From Phycomyces nitens (taxonomy: Eukaryota > Mucoromycota > Mucoromycetes > Mucorales > Phycomycetaceae): a DNA stretch of 64,000 nucleotides. A program made the translations under genes and the position numbers. The notes below the pieces were generated by a model that ran no database searches, was not told the origin of the DNA, and was given only the letters and a program-made list of their open reading frames with translations. Of this stretch, positions 44,445 to 56,272 are shown one piece after another (position 1 is the first letter of the stretch; each line of letters starts with the position of its first letter). The DNA is taken from NCBI GenBank assembly GCA_022702545.1, contig JAHRBC010000008.1:1302001-1366000 (forward strand), given 5' to 3'.

Positions 44445-46090
44445 TGTTTAATATAAATGAAAAAGCGTTATTCAATACTTTAACAATATTAGCTGTCGCT
44501 GGATTATTACTCTTTGGTTATGACCGGGCAAGTTCCTGTTGATCTTCAAATCTTCAGACTAGACTACTAACCATTTTCTCATGTTCTTGGTTTCAAAAGG
44601 GTGCAGTATCTGAAATCGTTACCAACAAAATGCTTCTGGACCTCATAAAAATGCCAGACTCGGTGACTCTGCGAGCTATTGTAGTATTGTATGAAATTGG
44701 ATGTATATTTTGTGCAATGGTAACAGTCCGAATGAGCTATATCCTGAGTCGTCGCAATACAATTCGTCTTGGATACATTGTTCTAGTAGTTGGTATCATT
44801 ATTCAGACAGCAACTACTCATATCGGAATGGCTGTTGCCTCACGTATTCTTATTGGTTTTGTAAATGGCATGAATACTGAAACTGTGCCAGTCTACCAGT
44901 CAGATATGTCTCTTCCAAAGTCTGGTGGCTCTCATATTTTCTTTGAACGCATGCTCTTGGTACTTGGTATTTGAATCGCATACTGAGTAGAGTATGGTCT
45001 GTTTTTTTTGTTTCTGGACAAGTGACCTGGCGTTTTGCTTTGGCTTTCCAGAATGTGTTTGTCCTGTTGTTGATTATTGGTATATTTATCTTACCAGAGA
45101 CCCCTCGCTGGTTAGAAGCTTAAGATCGGGACAATGGTGCCAAAGAAATTCTGGCATGTCTGTGGTCAGACAGTGACGTTAAACATCCCCGTTGTTTGAC
45201 CGAACACCAGGAAACCAAGGAAGAAACCGAACTCGAACGTCGTGAGGGTATATCGTCTTACAAGGAGCTTTTTTCCAAAGGAAGATTCAGCAGTCGCTAC
45301 AGATTATGTATCGGGGCACTCATTCAGATAATCCAGCAGTTGTGTTGGATCAATATAACAGCATATTATCTAGTCAGTGTATTCAACCAAGCCAACATGT
45401 CCAACAGTATGGAAATGCTGATGGCTCGTATTGATCCCATAGTTTACATCCTTGGATCCCTTGTTCCAGTTTTCCTTGTTGAGAGGGTCGACCGACGCAA
45501 GATCATGCTATGAGGCCTTGTTTCCCAGATCATTGCATTGGTATGTATTGGAAGATGTCAAAAGGCTGGATTCAATTATTACGGTACCGGTGGAAATGCA
45601 CCAACAGTCTTTACTATGCTTTATAACCTTTTATTTGGTGCTAGCTGGTTAAACATGACATGGCTATATCCTGCCTAGATATTTTTTTACGGGGTTGCGG
45701 ACAAAAGGAAACTCTCTTTTAACAGCTGCCAAATGGCTTGGTAACTTTGTTGTGCCAATGATTGTACTTGTTCTGCTTGAGTACCTTGGGTACTAGACAT
45801 ATATTCTGCTTGTTGGCTTAAGCATTGTATTCATCCCCATGGTCTATTTCTGGTTTCCTGAAACAAAGGGTCTCTCCCTGGAGCAAATCGAGATCTTATT
45901 TACTACAGATGAGTTCAAGGAAGATGCAAAGTCCATTATTGTCCATATTGGTGTCGCTGCAGACTACAAAGACAAGCCAGATGTTGAGTATAAAAACTGT
46001 TTGGAAACCAAGGTGTCTTTGGCTTGAGAGCTTGGGTATATTTTCGATCATGGTTACCATTGGTTGCATGCTACAAGACTTGGATTAGTA
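44445..46090 (+). pseudogene. MFS sugar-transporter-like gene, decayed
   Basis: Remains of a 12-helix major facilitator of the sugar-porter family: ILAVAGLLLFGYDR, ASRILIGFVNGMNTETVPVY (the helix 4 region), LPETPRW (end of helix 6), IGALIQIIQQLCWINITAYY (helix 7), and a PETKGLSLEQIE terminus (PESPR/PETKG-type signatures). A likely GC-AG intron (GCAAGT donor at 44528-44533, acceptor ...CAAAAG just before GGTGCAGTATC) follows FGYDR. Disruptions include a one-base loss just after the ATG, stops near 44974, 44985 and 45122, a frameshift in the T run near 45002-45009, and later stops at about 45512, 45678 and 45796. No functional product expected. Confidence 0.75.
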
Positions 46091-47013
46091 AATGCTTGGT
46101 ATATCAGTGGTAAATTGATAAACTAGCAAGTTTATCAAAGACAAGACTACAAATTATATATATATATATATGGGTAAATAATAATAACATTATTGACAAT
46201 ATATGTTTTATGTTCTTTTCAGCTTATCCACAGTTTAATAGCTTGCAATACTTGTTTTTATTTTTTAAAGAAAATTAAACAGACTCTTTTGTTTTGTAAA
46301 ACCTATTTTTTATATATTAAAAGCACCTCTATTTGTGACAAAATGCTGTGGTGTGCAAGGATGTTTTATAGACATTTCTTCTAGACTGTCCATAGTGGTC
46401 CCCTATGTCTGCCAATATAGTCTTTAATATGCATCGTTAGGTGAGAATATTTTTATATACAAGGGCGAGAATAGCAAGAGACAACGGACTTGTGGTGGTC
46501 TGGGAGGCGCATCACCTCCTTTCTTTTTAGGGTATCCAGAGTCCTTTTTGATTCTGTTTTCTTTGGTGCCTTTTATTTTGCTGTCGGATAGTCTGCTGTG
46601 AAAGTAAAAGAGCACCAATGTTGATACCAGAACGCATGATCTCTGTTTATGTAATCTAAACCCCATCTCTCTAAAAGCACATACTTTATTGCATGATTAC
46701 TTGGTGACAATTCGAAACCTATTCCAAAGACCATCTTTTTTTTTTTTTTTACTTTGAATTATATATAAAATACAAATACAAATACAAATATAAAAATATT
46801 CTTGTATTTTTGCCCCCAAAGGGATTTTTTTTGGTCGTTAAAAAAAAGCTGCAGGAAGGATGTGGGGATCTATTTGGCTTTCGAAAACAATATCTTGAAT
46901 AAAAAGACCTGCCAAAAGATTTCCTCCGTTTCTTTTTTTTTTGTTCTCTTCTCACTCACTTCTTGACTGCCGTTGCCACACTTCAACTCATCCATTCGGG
47001 ACGAGAACCCATC
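46091..47013. other. Upstream region of the chitin synthase gene
   Basis: Includes an (AT)n run at 46156-46171, a T-rich run at 46739-46750 and pyrimidine-rich stretches (TTTCTTTTTTTTTTG) at 46929-46945 shortly before the ATG, common in fungal promoters. No gene recognised. Confidence 0.45.
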
Positions 47014-50000
47014 ATGCAGGAAGACGCTCGTACTGATTTGAAGTGTCTTGTCAACACGAGCCAGCCACCCTCCGAAGAGAGTGTCACCAGTTTGCTCCAA
47101 AGCCGACACAAACGCAACCAACCCTACACCCGCGTTGGCCAAGTCAATCTGATCGTCGTAAACCCTTACCAACCACTCGATATCTTGAACGATGCAACAT
47201 TGCAAGCGTATGCCGACACGGGCTATAGAAATGTATCTGAACAGCGACTTTTTCTGCAACCACATGTCTATGAATTGGCTGCCCGTGCTTATTTCCACAT
47301 GCGTCGGTCTGGTGAAGATCAGAGTATTCTATTGAGGTAAATATGTGTACATATAAACGCATGGGAGCCTGGTTTGAGGAGAGCACGCTAAATCCAAAAA
47401 GAAAAAAAAAGAAGGACAGAAATAGAGAGACAAGATGGAGTTGGTTAGGGGAAGGGGGGAAAAGGGGCAGAGTAAGAGACATAGTCTATTGGGTACCACC
47501 CATACTGCATCCAGTCCCTTGCATTTCAGGCCACTCGAACAACTTGTACTTACACTTTGTTTCCATTGTACTATCTTAGTGGCATTACTGGATCAGGAAA
47601 AAGCACGACTCGTACCCATCTACTCACTCAGCTCCTGCTTCTATCCACTCACAGCAAGAAGGAAACCAAACTACAGATGCAAATCAAACATGGACTTGTT
47701 ATCCTCGAAGCGTTTGGCCATTGTCGCACTGTCCAGAATACATCTGCTTCCAAGTTTGGCATATTTCAGGAGCTCCAATTCAGTGAACGGGGTCGGATTC
47801 AGGGAGCCAAGATCCTTGCTTATGCCTTTGACAAAACCAGAGTAACCCATGTCCCAAAAGATGAACGCAGTTTTCACATCTTCTACTCCTTACTAGCCGG
47901 AACAAGTGTGGACGAAAAGACAGCACTCCATATTAACTTTCCCCCTGAACACTTTCACTATCTTAACCAGTCCAGATCCATCAAAGTCCCTGAACTGAAT
48001 GACGAGATTGCCTTTGGTGATCTCAAGAGTGCTCTCAAGGTGTGTGGCTTCAAGGCCAAGACGGTATCTCAGATATTCCAGCTCTTGGCTGCCATCCTCC
48101 ATCTCGGAAACCTTCAGTTTGCAGGCCACTATGAGACCGGTGTGGCCGCACAAGAAGCGTGTAGTGTCAGGAACCGAGATATCCTCGATACCGTATCCGC
48201 AATGCTTGGTGTCTCGCCTTCAAAACTCGAGACCTCTTTGACTTATAAGCTCAGACTTATCCGAACCGAGCTCTGCACCATCTTCATGAACCCTCAGGGT
48301 GCAGCAGAACAGCGCGACTCTCTGGCACGCGCACTCTACCATGTCCTGTTCCTCTGGCTGGTCGAGTCAATGAACACAAAGATTTGCTATAGTGACCGTG
48401 AGGCCGCAAACTATATCGGGATCCTGGATCAGTTTGGTTTCCAAAACTTCAAGAATAACGGATTCGAAGAATTCTGCACGAATTTTGCCAACGAACGTGT
48501 CCATCAATTTATAGTTAGCCAGCGCTTTGATGATCACAAAGGTCTTCCAGGACTAATGACTCGTGATCGAGTGCCGGTTCCACCTGTGTTGGTTGACACG
48601 ATGGCCTGTTCGGATCTCTTGATTGGAAAAGAAAAGGAGACTCGCGAGAAGAATACAGGAAGATCGGCTGTTCTGGGCCTAGGTGGTCTGGTCAATGTTC
48701 TTGACCGAGACTGTGCAAAGTTCCAGATGGGAGCTACTGATGCAACCGATGCCAATTTTCTTGCTAATCTCCAGCGTCAGTACGGCTCGCATGCCGCATT
48801 TGTCAAATCGGCGCATGCATTCTCTTTTGGCATTCATCATTTTGCAGGCACGGTTCATTACACAGTCGAATCGTTCTTGGAAAAGAACCTCGACGATCTG
48901 TCCCCGGATTTCGTCAATCTGTTGCGAGACAACAGCACCAATACCTTTGTGTCGACCTTGTTCCAGAGCACGGCCATGTCAACCGAGTCGCACCCCAAGG
49001 ATGACCGGACCATTGTCAAGGCCCAGCTGACCAACAAACCAACCCGGTCTCCGTCTACCAAACGAAATGCCAAGCGCCGGGGCACGGATGTGAACGAGAA
49101 CGTGGAAGCCGAGGATGATACAAGAAAGCAGAAATTGATCAAGGATGCAGATGACACGTACCACAATATGCAGACCACAACGATCATTGATCAGCTCTAC
49201 ATGACCCTGCGCGACCTGTTTAGTACAATGGCCGATACCCGACTATACCACATCCTCCATATCCGGCCCAACGACAGCCAGTCACCAGATCTGTTTGATG
49301 TCAAACGGGTCAAGACCCAGGTCCATGCGCTCTTACTTCCCGAGCTTGCTGTCCGGTGCCGACAAGAATATGCAAGCTATTATACATTCAACGAGTTTCT
49401 GATGCGGTATGAGCGTCTTGCCGTCTCCCTCCAGATCGACAGCACTAAACCCGAGCGAGGCCAGGTCGATGTCATCCGGGCAATGATGAACTGGGCCGAG
49501 ACCCAGGTTTATATCGGCAACGACATGGTCTGGCTCTCCTATGAGATCTGGCGAGAACTTGAGGACGGTCTCCGTGCCTATGAAAAAGAGGAGCGAGAGC
49601 GAGCAAAGGGTCCGATCGAACCCACCCAGGATCCTCGTGCCATGGCCACCACAAACTATACCAGGCAAGATATCCTTTTGCCACCAATGGATCCCGAAAA
49701 CCCTGTACAACAGGCCTCATTGGCCCATGCGTCTGTCTATGAAGACGGCGCGAGTTATGCCGAGAGCGACGATGGCATGAAGCGAGAAATGGAAGGCTCT
49801 CAGTGGGGAGACGAATCCGAGTGGGGAGTCAAGGGGCTGGCAGAAGGGTAAGTTTTGTCAATCGTTTATTCGCCTTTATTTACCCTTTTGGCATGTTAGC
49901 TTTGGGCCCAATATGGACATGAGCAAGATGGTTGAAGACTACCATGTACCGCAGAACGAACAAGTAGAAGAGATGCCTATTACAGCCGTGCGGATCTGGT

Positions 50001-53000
50001 GGGTGCGGTTCGTGTGGATGACTACCTGGTGGATACCTTCTTTCCTTTTAAGGATCCTTGGAAAAATGAAGCGTGAAGATGTCCAGATGGCCTGGCGCGA
50101 AAAAGTCACTCTTTGCATTCTCATTGCCTTTTTCTCGAGCATGGTCATCTTTGTTATCGTTGGTCTAGGAGAAGTGATTTGCCCAGGTACCAAAGACATG
50201 TACTCGGTGTCCAATGTCCAGGCCCATTCTACGGCCGATGATATGTACATGATGGTCCGAGGCACGGTTTACGACATGACAAGCTTTGCCATCACTGGCC
50301 ATGGCACAACCGCTCTTCCTGCCAACAAAGACACCATGAACCAGCTCGCCGGTCTGGACGTCTCTTACACCATTCCCCCACCTCTAACATCTGCCTGTGA
50401 GGGACTGGTAACCTCTCCAACCATCAAGGTCATGCCCAACGTATCAGATGTGATTGGAACCTTTGTCCACAACTCTGGAGACCAATTGACAATCCCAACT
50501 CTTACAAAAATGAAAGATCCACGCTGGTATTGGAGTTACTTTGAACCTCAATTGACACTCTACAAAAAGGGCAAGGTGGTCATTCCAATCAAACAGCTCC
50601 AGGCTGATTTCCAAGGCTGGGGTCGTCTTGCGATTGCTATCAATGGAAGGGTATATGATATTAACGATTACATGGCCACTGCAAAGACCTATGATACTGG
50701 ATCAACAGCAAGCGATTACCATTATCTTCACAGCACTGTCGAAGAGATCTTTAGCAAGTTTAGCGGCACAGACGCAACCGACAAGTGGAACCAATACAAA
50801 AACTCAATGTCAGTCGAGGACCAAGCTCTCAATATGAATTGTCTGGACAACTTCTTTTACATTGGCGATGTGGATCAGCGCGAGACCTTGCGCTGTACAT
50901 TCACCAACTTTTTGCTGCTCTCCTTTGCCGTGCTCATGTGCTTTGTGATCTTTGTCAAATTCTTGGCTGCCCTTCAGTTTGGTGGTGCACCTACTCCAGA
51001 AGACCATGACAAGTTTGTGATCTGCCAGGTTCCATGCTACACCGAAGACGAGGAATCCCTTCGCAAGACCATTGATTCACTTACTGTACTCAACTATGAC
51101 GACAAACGCAAGCTGCTGCTTATTATTGCAGATGGAATGATCATGGGAAGTGGTAACGACAGACCCACTCCTCGTATTGTGCTCGATGTGCTTGGCTATG
51201 ACACCAAAAACGATCCCGAGCCATTGATGTTCAAGTCGATTGGTGAAGGCAGCAAGCAGCTCAACTATGGCAAGGTCTACTCTGGGCTCTATGAATGCGA
51301 AGGCCACGTTGTACCCTACGTTGTTATCGCAAAGGTCGGCAAGGCTTCTGAGCGTGCAAAGCCTGGTAACCGAGGAAAGCGTGATTCGCAAATGATCTGT
51401 ATGAATTTCCTGAACAAGGTCCATTTTGATGGCGAGATGACTCCTCTGGAGTTGGAAGTATACCATCAAATCAAGAATGTGATTGGTGTCAATCCTTCGT
51501 TTTACGAGTATATTCTCATGGTTGACTCTGATACCGAAGTCCTGCCCGATGCCCTAAATCACATGATCTCTTGTATGCTCCACGATGGCCGAATCATTGG
51601 TCTCTGTGGTGAAACCAAACTAGTTAATGAAGATGGGTCATGGACAACGATGATCCAAGTGTACGAGTACTATATTTCTCATCATCTGGCCAAGGCTTTT
51701 GAATCTCTGTTTGGATCCGTTACTTGTCTTCCGGGATGTTTCTGCATGTATCGAATCCGAACCCCTGTTAAGAATGAACCGTTGATTATTTCGCCAAAGG
51801 TCATTAGTGATTATTCGGACAATCACGTTGATACGCTACACAAGAAGAATCTTTTGCATCTGGGTGAGGATCGATACCTGACCACCCTGATGATGAAGCA
51901 CTTTCCACAGTATAAAATGAAGTTCACTGCCCATGCCCAGTGCAAGACAGTGGCCCCGGATCGATGGCAGGTGCTTCTGTCTCAGCGCCGTCGATGGATT
52001 AACTCGACGATCCACAACTTGTTTGAGGTTGTCTTGTTGCCAGATCTCTGCGGATTCTGTTGTCTGTCGATGCGGTTTGTAGTCTTGATCGATCTGATCG
52101 GCACGCTTACCCTGCCTGTGTCTGTCATCTACCTCGTGTACTTGATCTATGTGATTGCCTCCAAAACCGGACCGCTTCCTGTTCTTGCGTTGTGTATGTT
52201 GGGTGGTATTTATGGCCTCCAGGCAATCCTGTTTATTTTAAAGCGACAATGGCAACATATCGGCTGGATGTTCTTTTATATCCTGGCCATTCCTGTATTT
52301 TCGTTTTTCCTACCAATCTATTCATTTTGGCATTTCGATGATTTCTCCTGGGGTAACACTCGTGTGGTGGTTGGAGACAATAAGCAAAAGAAGATCATTG
52401 TGGCCGACGATGAAAAGTATGACGAGAAGATGATTCCCCTAAAGAAATGGAGCGTGCATGAGCAAGAAGTGTGGGAGATGGGATCTATTGGAACCAAAGA
52501 GACGGGTATTACTGGCCAGAGCTACCACACACACCATTCCAAGGGACATTCCATTTACGACAACCGTAGTCAATATGGTGGTAGTCAAGTAGGGGAATAT
52601 GACTATTATCGTGACACTGCTATCATCGACAAACGCAACCGACCACGGCCGCCGATGATGAATGGATATGCAGGATCCGTTATCTCTCCTGGTTCTGAAT
52701 ATGGGGACTATGGACAGAGACTCCCAATGTCAGTTCATAATCCAGAGTTTGTCCAGGGAATGCCGGTTGGGGAACGACCGGCAGGGTATGATCAGCGTAG
52801 TATGGCCAACAACCGAATGATCGGCCAAGACCAGCAGCAGCAACACCACCAACAACAGCATCAACAGCACCAACCGCAGCAGCAACAGCAACAGCAACAG
52901 CAACAACAGCAGCAGCAACAGCAGCAACAGCCACAGCAAGATATTGGTGTGCGAGCCGCCAGTCAGTTTTCAGTTCCAATGTCCCAGACTGGATTACAGC

Positions 53001-53128
53001 CCATGACTCCACCTGGATTTCCTACAGACGATGAGATTCTTTCTGAAATTAAAAATATTCTTGCTACAGCTAATTTGATGAGCATTACCAAGAAGCAAGG
53101 TAAAGAAGATGGATATATTAGGAATTGA
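47014..53128 (+). CDS. Chitin synthase with N-terminal myosin motor (class V/VII)
   Basis: Polymerises UDP-GlcNAc into wall chitin at growing tips; the motor domain tethers or delivers the enzyme along actin. Exons 47014-47336, 47580-49847, 49900-53128; 1939 residues, normal for the class. Motor part: PYTRVG, P-loop GITGSGKST (~109, split by intron 1), switch-I-like NTSASKFG, switch-II-like ILDQFGF (~391). Then membrane helices (~932-957, ~1198-1222), a cytochrome-b5-like region (VRGTVYDMTSFA, ~980), the glycosyltransferase core with VDSDTEV (~1405), EDRYLTT (~1519) and QRRRWI (~1559), a cluster of C-terminal helices, a polyQ stretch, and a DEK-C-like end (PTDDEILSEIKNIL). Catalytic residues are all present. 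The first ATG after the pyrimidine-rich leader is used. csmA/chs5-type by architecture; I leave the symbol blank. Confidence 0.93.
52830..52941 (+). repeat. CAG/CAA (Gln/His/Pro) tract in the chitin synthase
   Basis: Encodes a stretch mainly of Gln with a few His and Pro (residues ~1841-1877) between the last membrane helix and the DEK-C-like end, on the cytosolic side. Mixed codons; length polymorphism is likely. Confidence 0.8.
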
Positions 53129-54167
53129 TTGTATATGCATACAAGAAGCTTGTATTAATTAATGCTCTTACATTTCTGCTAGTACGTGAGCAATTGAGTG
53201 CCTTTTTCGGGTTCGACATGACACCCAAGAAAGAGCTGATCAATACAAGCATCGAATACATCTTACAGGGTCGTCTTTAATTGTATACAAACATACCACA
53301 CAGCACAACACAATACAACACAACACAAATACATTGTTCTTTATATCTCTTAGGCATGTGTGTGTTTTTTTTTATTACAAAAATACAAAAAGAAAAAAAA
53401 CCACACCACACCACACCACACCACCTTGTCTTTTTGTCCCATTGTGCTCATAGCAGCACTCATATTTATTAGTTTTCTTTATATTTCTATATAGCTTATT
53501 AAAAAACTACAATACTATCAAATAAATAAATTGAACCTTTACGCTACTAATATATTGTAAATCGCCATTTAAATGTGCAGGATATATAGTGACAAATGAG
53601 CCTTTGAGCCTCCAGAAATAATAGTTTCATATTATGCATTTGCTTTTAAAAAAAATATAGGGTGGAATCTGGGGAACCAATTAAAAAAAAACTCTAGCTA
53701 AACACTGAATTGATTGAGAGAAATATAATCGTCAAACTGACGACAGATATATTAGATGGGGCATCATTTTGGAATACAAGGCAGAGGTGGTCAATAATCT
53801 AGGCAAGAAAGGATTGCTTACACGTGTCAAAATGGCAACTATAAGCTTGCTATATTATCTATTTTATTTCTTGCTCATGATTTGGATGTCAACTGTAGAA
53901 GAGAGAATGCCAATATGAAATCCTGTGAATAAGATGCCTTTTTTTTCATTTGCTTATTATTTTCATTCAGAGGCTTAAGCGAAAAAATAATTATATTATA
54001 TCATATTATAATAATTATAAAGCAGATGATCCCTACCCAGCCTCCGGGACGTTCTGTATCTGTCGTGCTTTGAGCTCATTATCTTTTGACTCTAAAACGG
54101 CATAGCCAAACCTTTTCTATTAATTATCTTTCTTTCTTTCTCCTTTCTTTCTCTTGTCGAAACAACA
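53129..54167. other. Intergenic, simple repeats
   Basis: Holds the chitin synthase 3' end, ACAAC/CACAC-type runs (53297-53330 and a CACAC run at 53402-53424), AT-rich DNA, and a TTTCTTTCTTTC pyrimidine-rich leader (54127-54152) just before the ankyrin gene start. No gene seen. Confidence 0.45.
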
Positions 54168-55732
54168 ATGCACAAAGACGCCCAAAGAGCCGATTGTCTG
54201 GGGCTTCACTGGGCAGCTACAACTGGAAATGTTGGTAATGTTCTGACAATACTTTAATACACAACATTAACTTTTGCTTAGGTCTTATCAAGTTTGCCCT
54301 TGATCATGGTGCCGATGTCAATTCGGTCGCAAACGGTTACTCACCTCTTCAGCTAGCCTGCACCAGCGACACAAACATCACATCCGTTCAGTATCTTATA
54401 GACCGAGGGGCGGAAGTGAATAGTCAGAGGTAATGCAAAAAACTAAAGAAACAATTCATTTTACATGGCATAAATGTTACATACATATATACATACATAC
54501 ATACATACATACATACATACATACATAAATCAATATATATATACATATATACTATTTATTTATCACTACAAGAAAATGGCTCTGGCATATAAACGCAGCA
54601 TAGTACATAATTGTAACACTTTAGATGATGCAGTTTTGTACTAGGCTTCTATATTCTGCTTGGCTCTAGTTTAGCCTTTCTTTTTTAAATATTTTTATTA
54701 TTTCAATTTATTCCAAAAGAAAGAAAAACCACAATTCTTATTTAATTTTATCTCTTTGAAATCCAACAAACAAACCAAACACAAAAAATCCAACAAAAAA
54801 AAAGATGGCCACGAAAATATAGCCTTGACAAGTCAAAGGCTGTGGCGGGTGCGACAGGTTCCACCGCACTCCACATTGCATGTGCAAATGGCTGTGTTCG
54901 GACTGTAGACCTCTTGCTCAGGAATGGGGCTATATCTGATGTTAAGGACAAGTACGGCACTACAGCAGTTGACCTTGCAATTTCCAAACAGAACACAGAC
55001 ATCCTTCGGCTACTTCAGATTAGTCGCAAAAGGTCGGCATCATTTAGCGCTCCTTTGCAGGCCCCTAATCTGGCCATGGAGCGCTCCAGACGACGTCCAA
55101 GCTTACCAATCGTGGCCACACACCAAAAGCCCCTGCCGACACTACCAGAAGAACGCCACACTCTATTCAATGGCCAGCCAGAAAATAGTCAAAAGAAGCC
55201 ACAACAACACCCGTCTTTCCAACCACAGTCATCCGCAATCCCAATCAGTCCGTCCGGAACAAGCCCTTTGTCACCTACCCCAGAACTCTCATACTCCAAT
55301 TCGTCAGAGGACTCGGACCCTCAGCCAGCCTCCCACCGTTATCGTCTGGCAGGATCCCTCGATTGTGATCCCCAGGACTGGTACAGCTATGGTGTACTAC
55401 ATCCTTATCACGATGACAACTATTTGGCCTCACTCGAGCGCCGAGCATGCGGTATGACTCTAGAATCAATCTGCTTGAGAGGCCAAGAAAGAGACGAATG
55501 GATAAAAGACGAAGAGTTGATAAAGACCATACGTCCGGTGGAGACGTCCCAGAAGCGATCCTGGTGGGGATCTGTTAACCGTCAAAAGTCGATAGATTCC
55601 GTCCGTCCAAGCCTCGAATTCAAGCCAGATTTCACAACCCTTCCACTTGGCAATGGACCGACAGCTACGAAGAAGAAAGACATTTTATCGCGCTGGTTGC
55701 CATGGATATTTAGGAAACGAAAGAATAGCTAA
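54168..55732 (+). CDS. Ankyrin-repeat protein
   Basis: Three exons (54168-54234, 54282-54429, 54823-55732), 374 residues, ATG at 54168. The N-terminal third is three to four ankyrin repeats: LGLHWAATTGNVG..LIKFALDHGADVN, YSPLQLACTSDT..YLIDRGAEVN, STALHIACANGCVRTVDLLL, and TTAVDLAISKQNTDILRLLQ. The remainder is Ser/Pro-rich and probably disordered (SPSGTSPLSPTPELS), and it ends with a Trp-rich basic tail (SRWLPWIFRKRKNS) that could bind membrane. Intron 2 (393 nt) is long for this window and holds a CATA microsatellite. Ankyrin repeats mediate protein binding; no partner or pathway can be named. Confidence 0.82.
54481..54536. repeat. (CATA)n microsatellite
   Basis: About 11 near-perfect ACAT/CATA units followed by AT-rich DNA, within intron 2 of the ankyrin-repeat gene. 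Confidence 0.9.
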
Positions 55733-56272
55733 GTTGGGTAAAGATTGATAATCTTATCTGTTGATCAGATAAAACCCCTCCTCCTCCCCCTTTCTTTTTC
55801 TTTCTCTTTTTTTTTTATATTGCCTCTTCATTCTCTTTACATCCTCAAACCTATACATGGATCTTTTAAGGACATGTATAAAAATCATCCATTCTCTCTT
55901 ATTCAATGAGTGTATACGTATATTGTATATATTTGTATACTTGTATACTTGTTTGACAAGTGAGAGGATATAGAAAAATCAGTGTATTTACCTCTTTTCT
56001 TTTAAGCATATGTCATAATATGCATGTACATAAAGCTATTGTATATATGCTACATGTATTGTTGTATATGTATATGTATATATATATAAAAGAGACAAGG
56101 ATAAAGAAAATAAATAATGTTGATAGATAAATGACAGGATAAAAAAAAGAGAGACTTGATATTGTAAATTTTAAGGAATATATATATATATGTATATATA
56201 AGCAAATGAAGGTAGCAAAACAATGAGGGGGATTGAATAAATAGTTCTTTTGTTGTTGTTGATGAAGATATG
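55733..56272. other. Convergent 3' intergenic region
   Basis: 540 bp between the ankyrin gene (+) and the SNF2-RING gene (-). C/T-rich run at 55777-55820, then AT dinucleotide stretches (56065-56090, 56180-56200). Shared terminator space; no gene. Confidence 0.5.

Noticed and set aside
44445..46090. TGA read as Trp (alternative code) to rescue broken genes
   Set aside because: Intact genes nearby use TGG for conserved Trp and TGA as a terminal stop (e.g. the CHD-like gene); the broken genes also have frameshifts and TAA/TAG stops.
54481..54536. CRISPR-like regular repeat
   Set aside because: A plain 4-bp microsatellite in an intron of a eukaryotic gene, without spacers.
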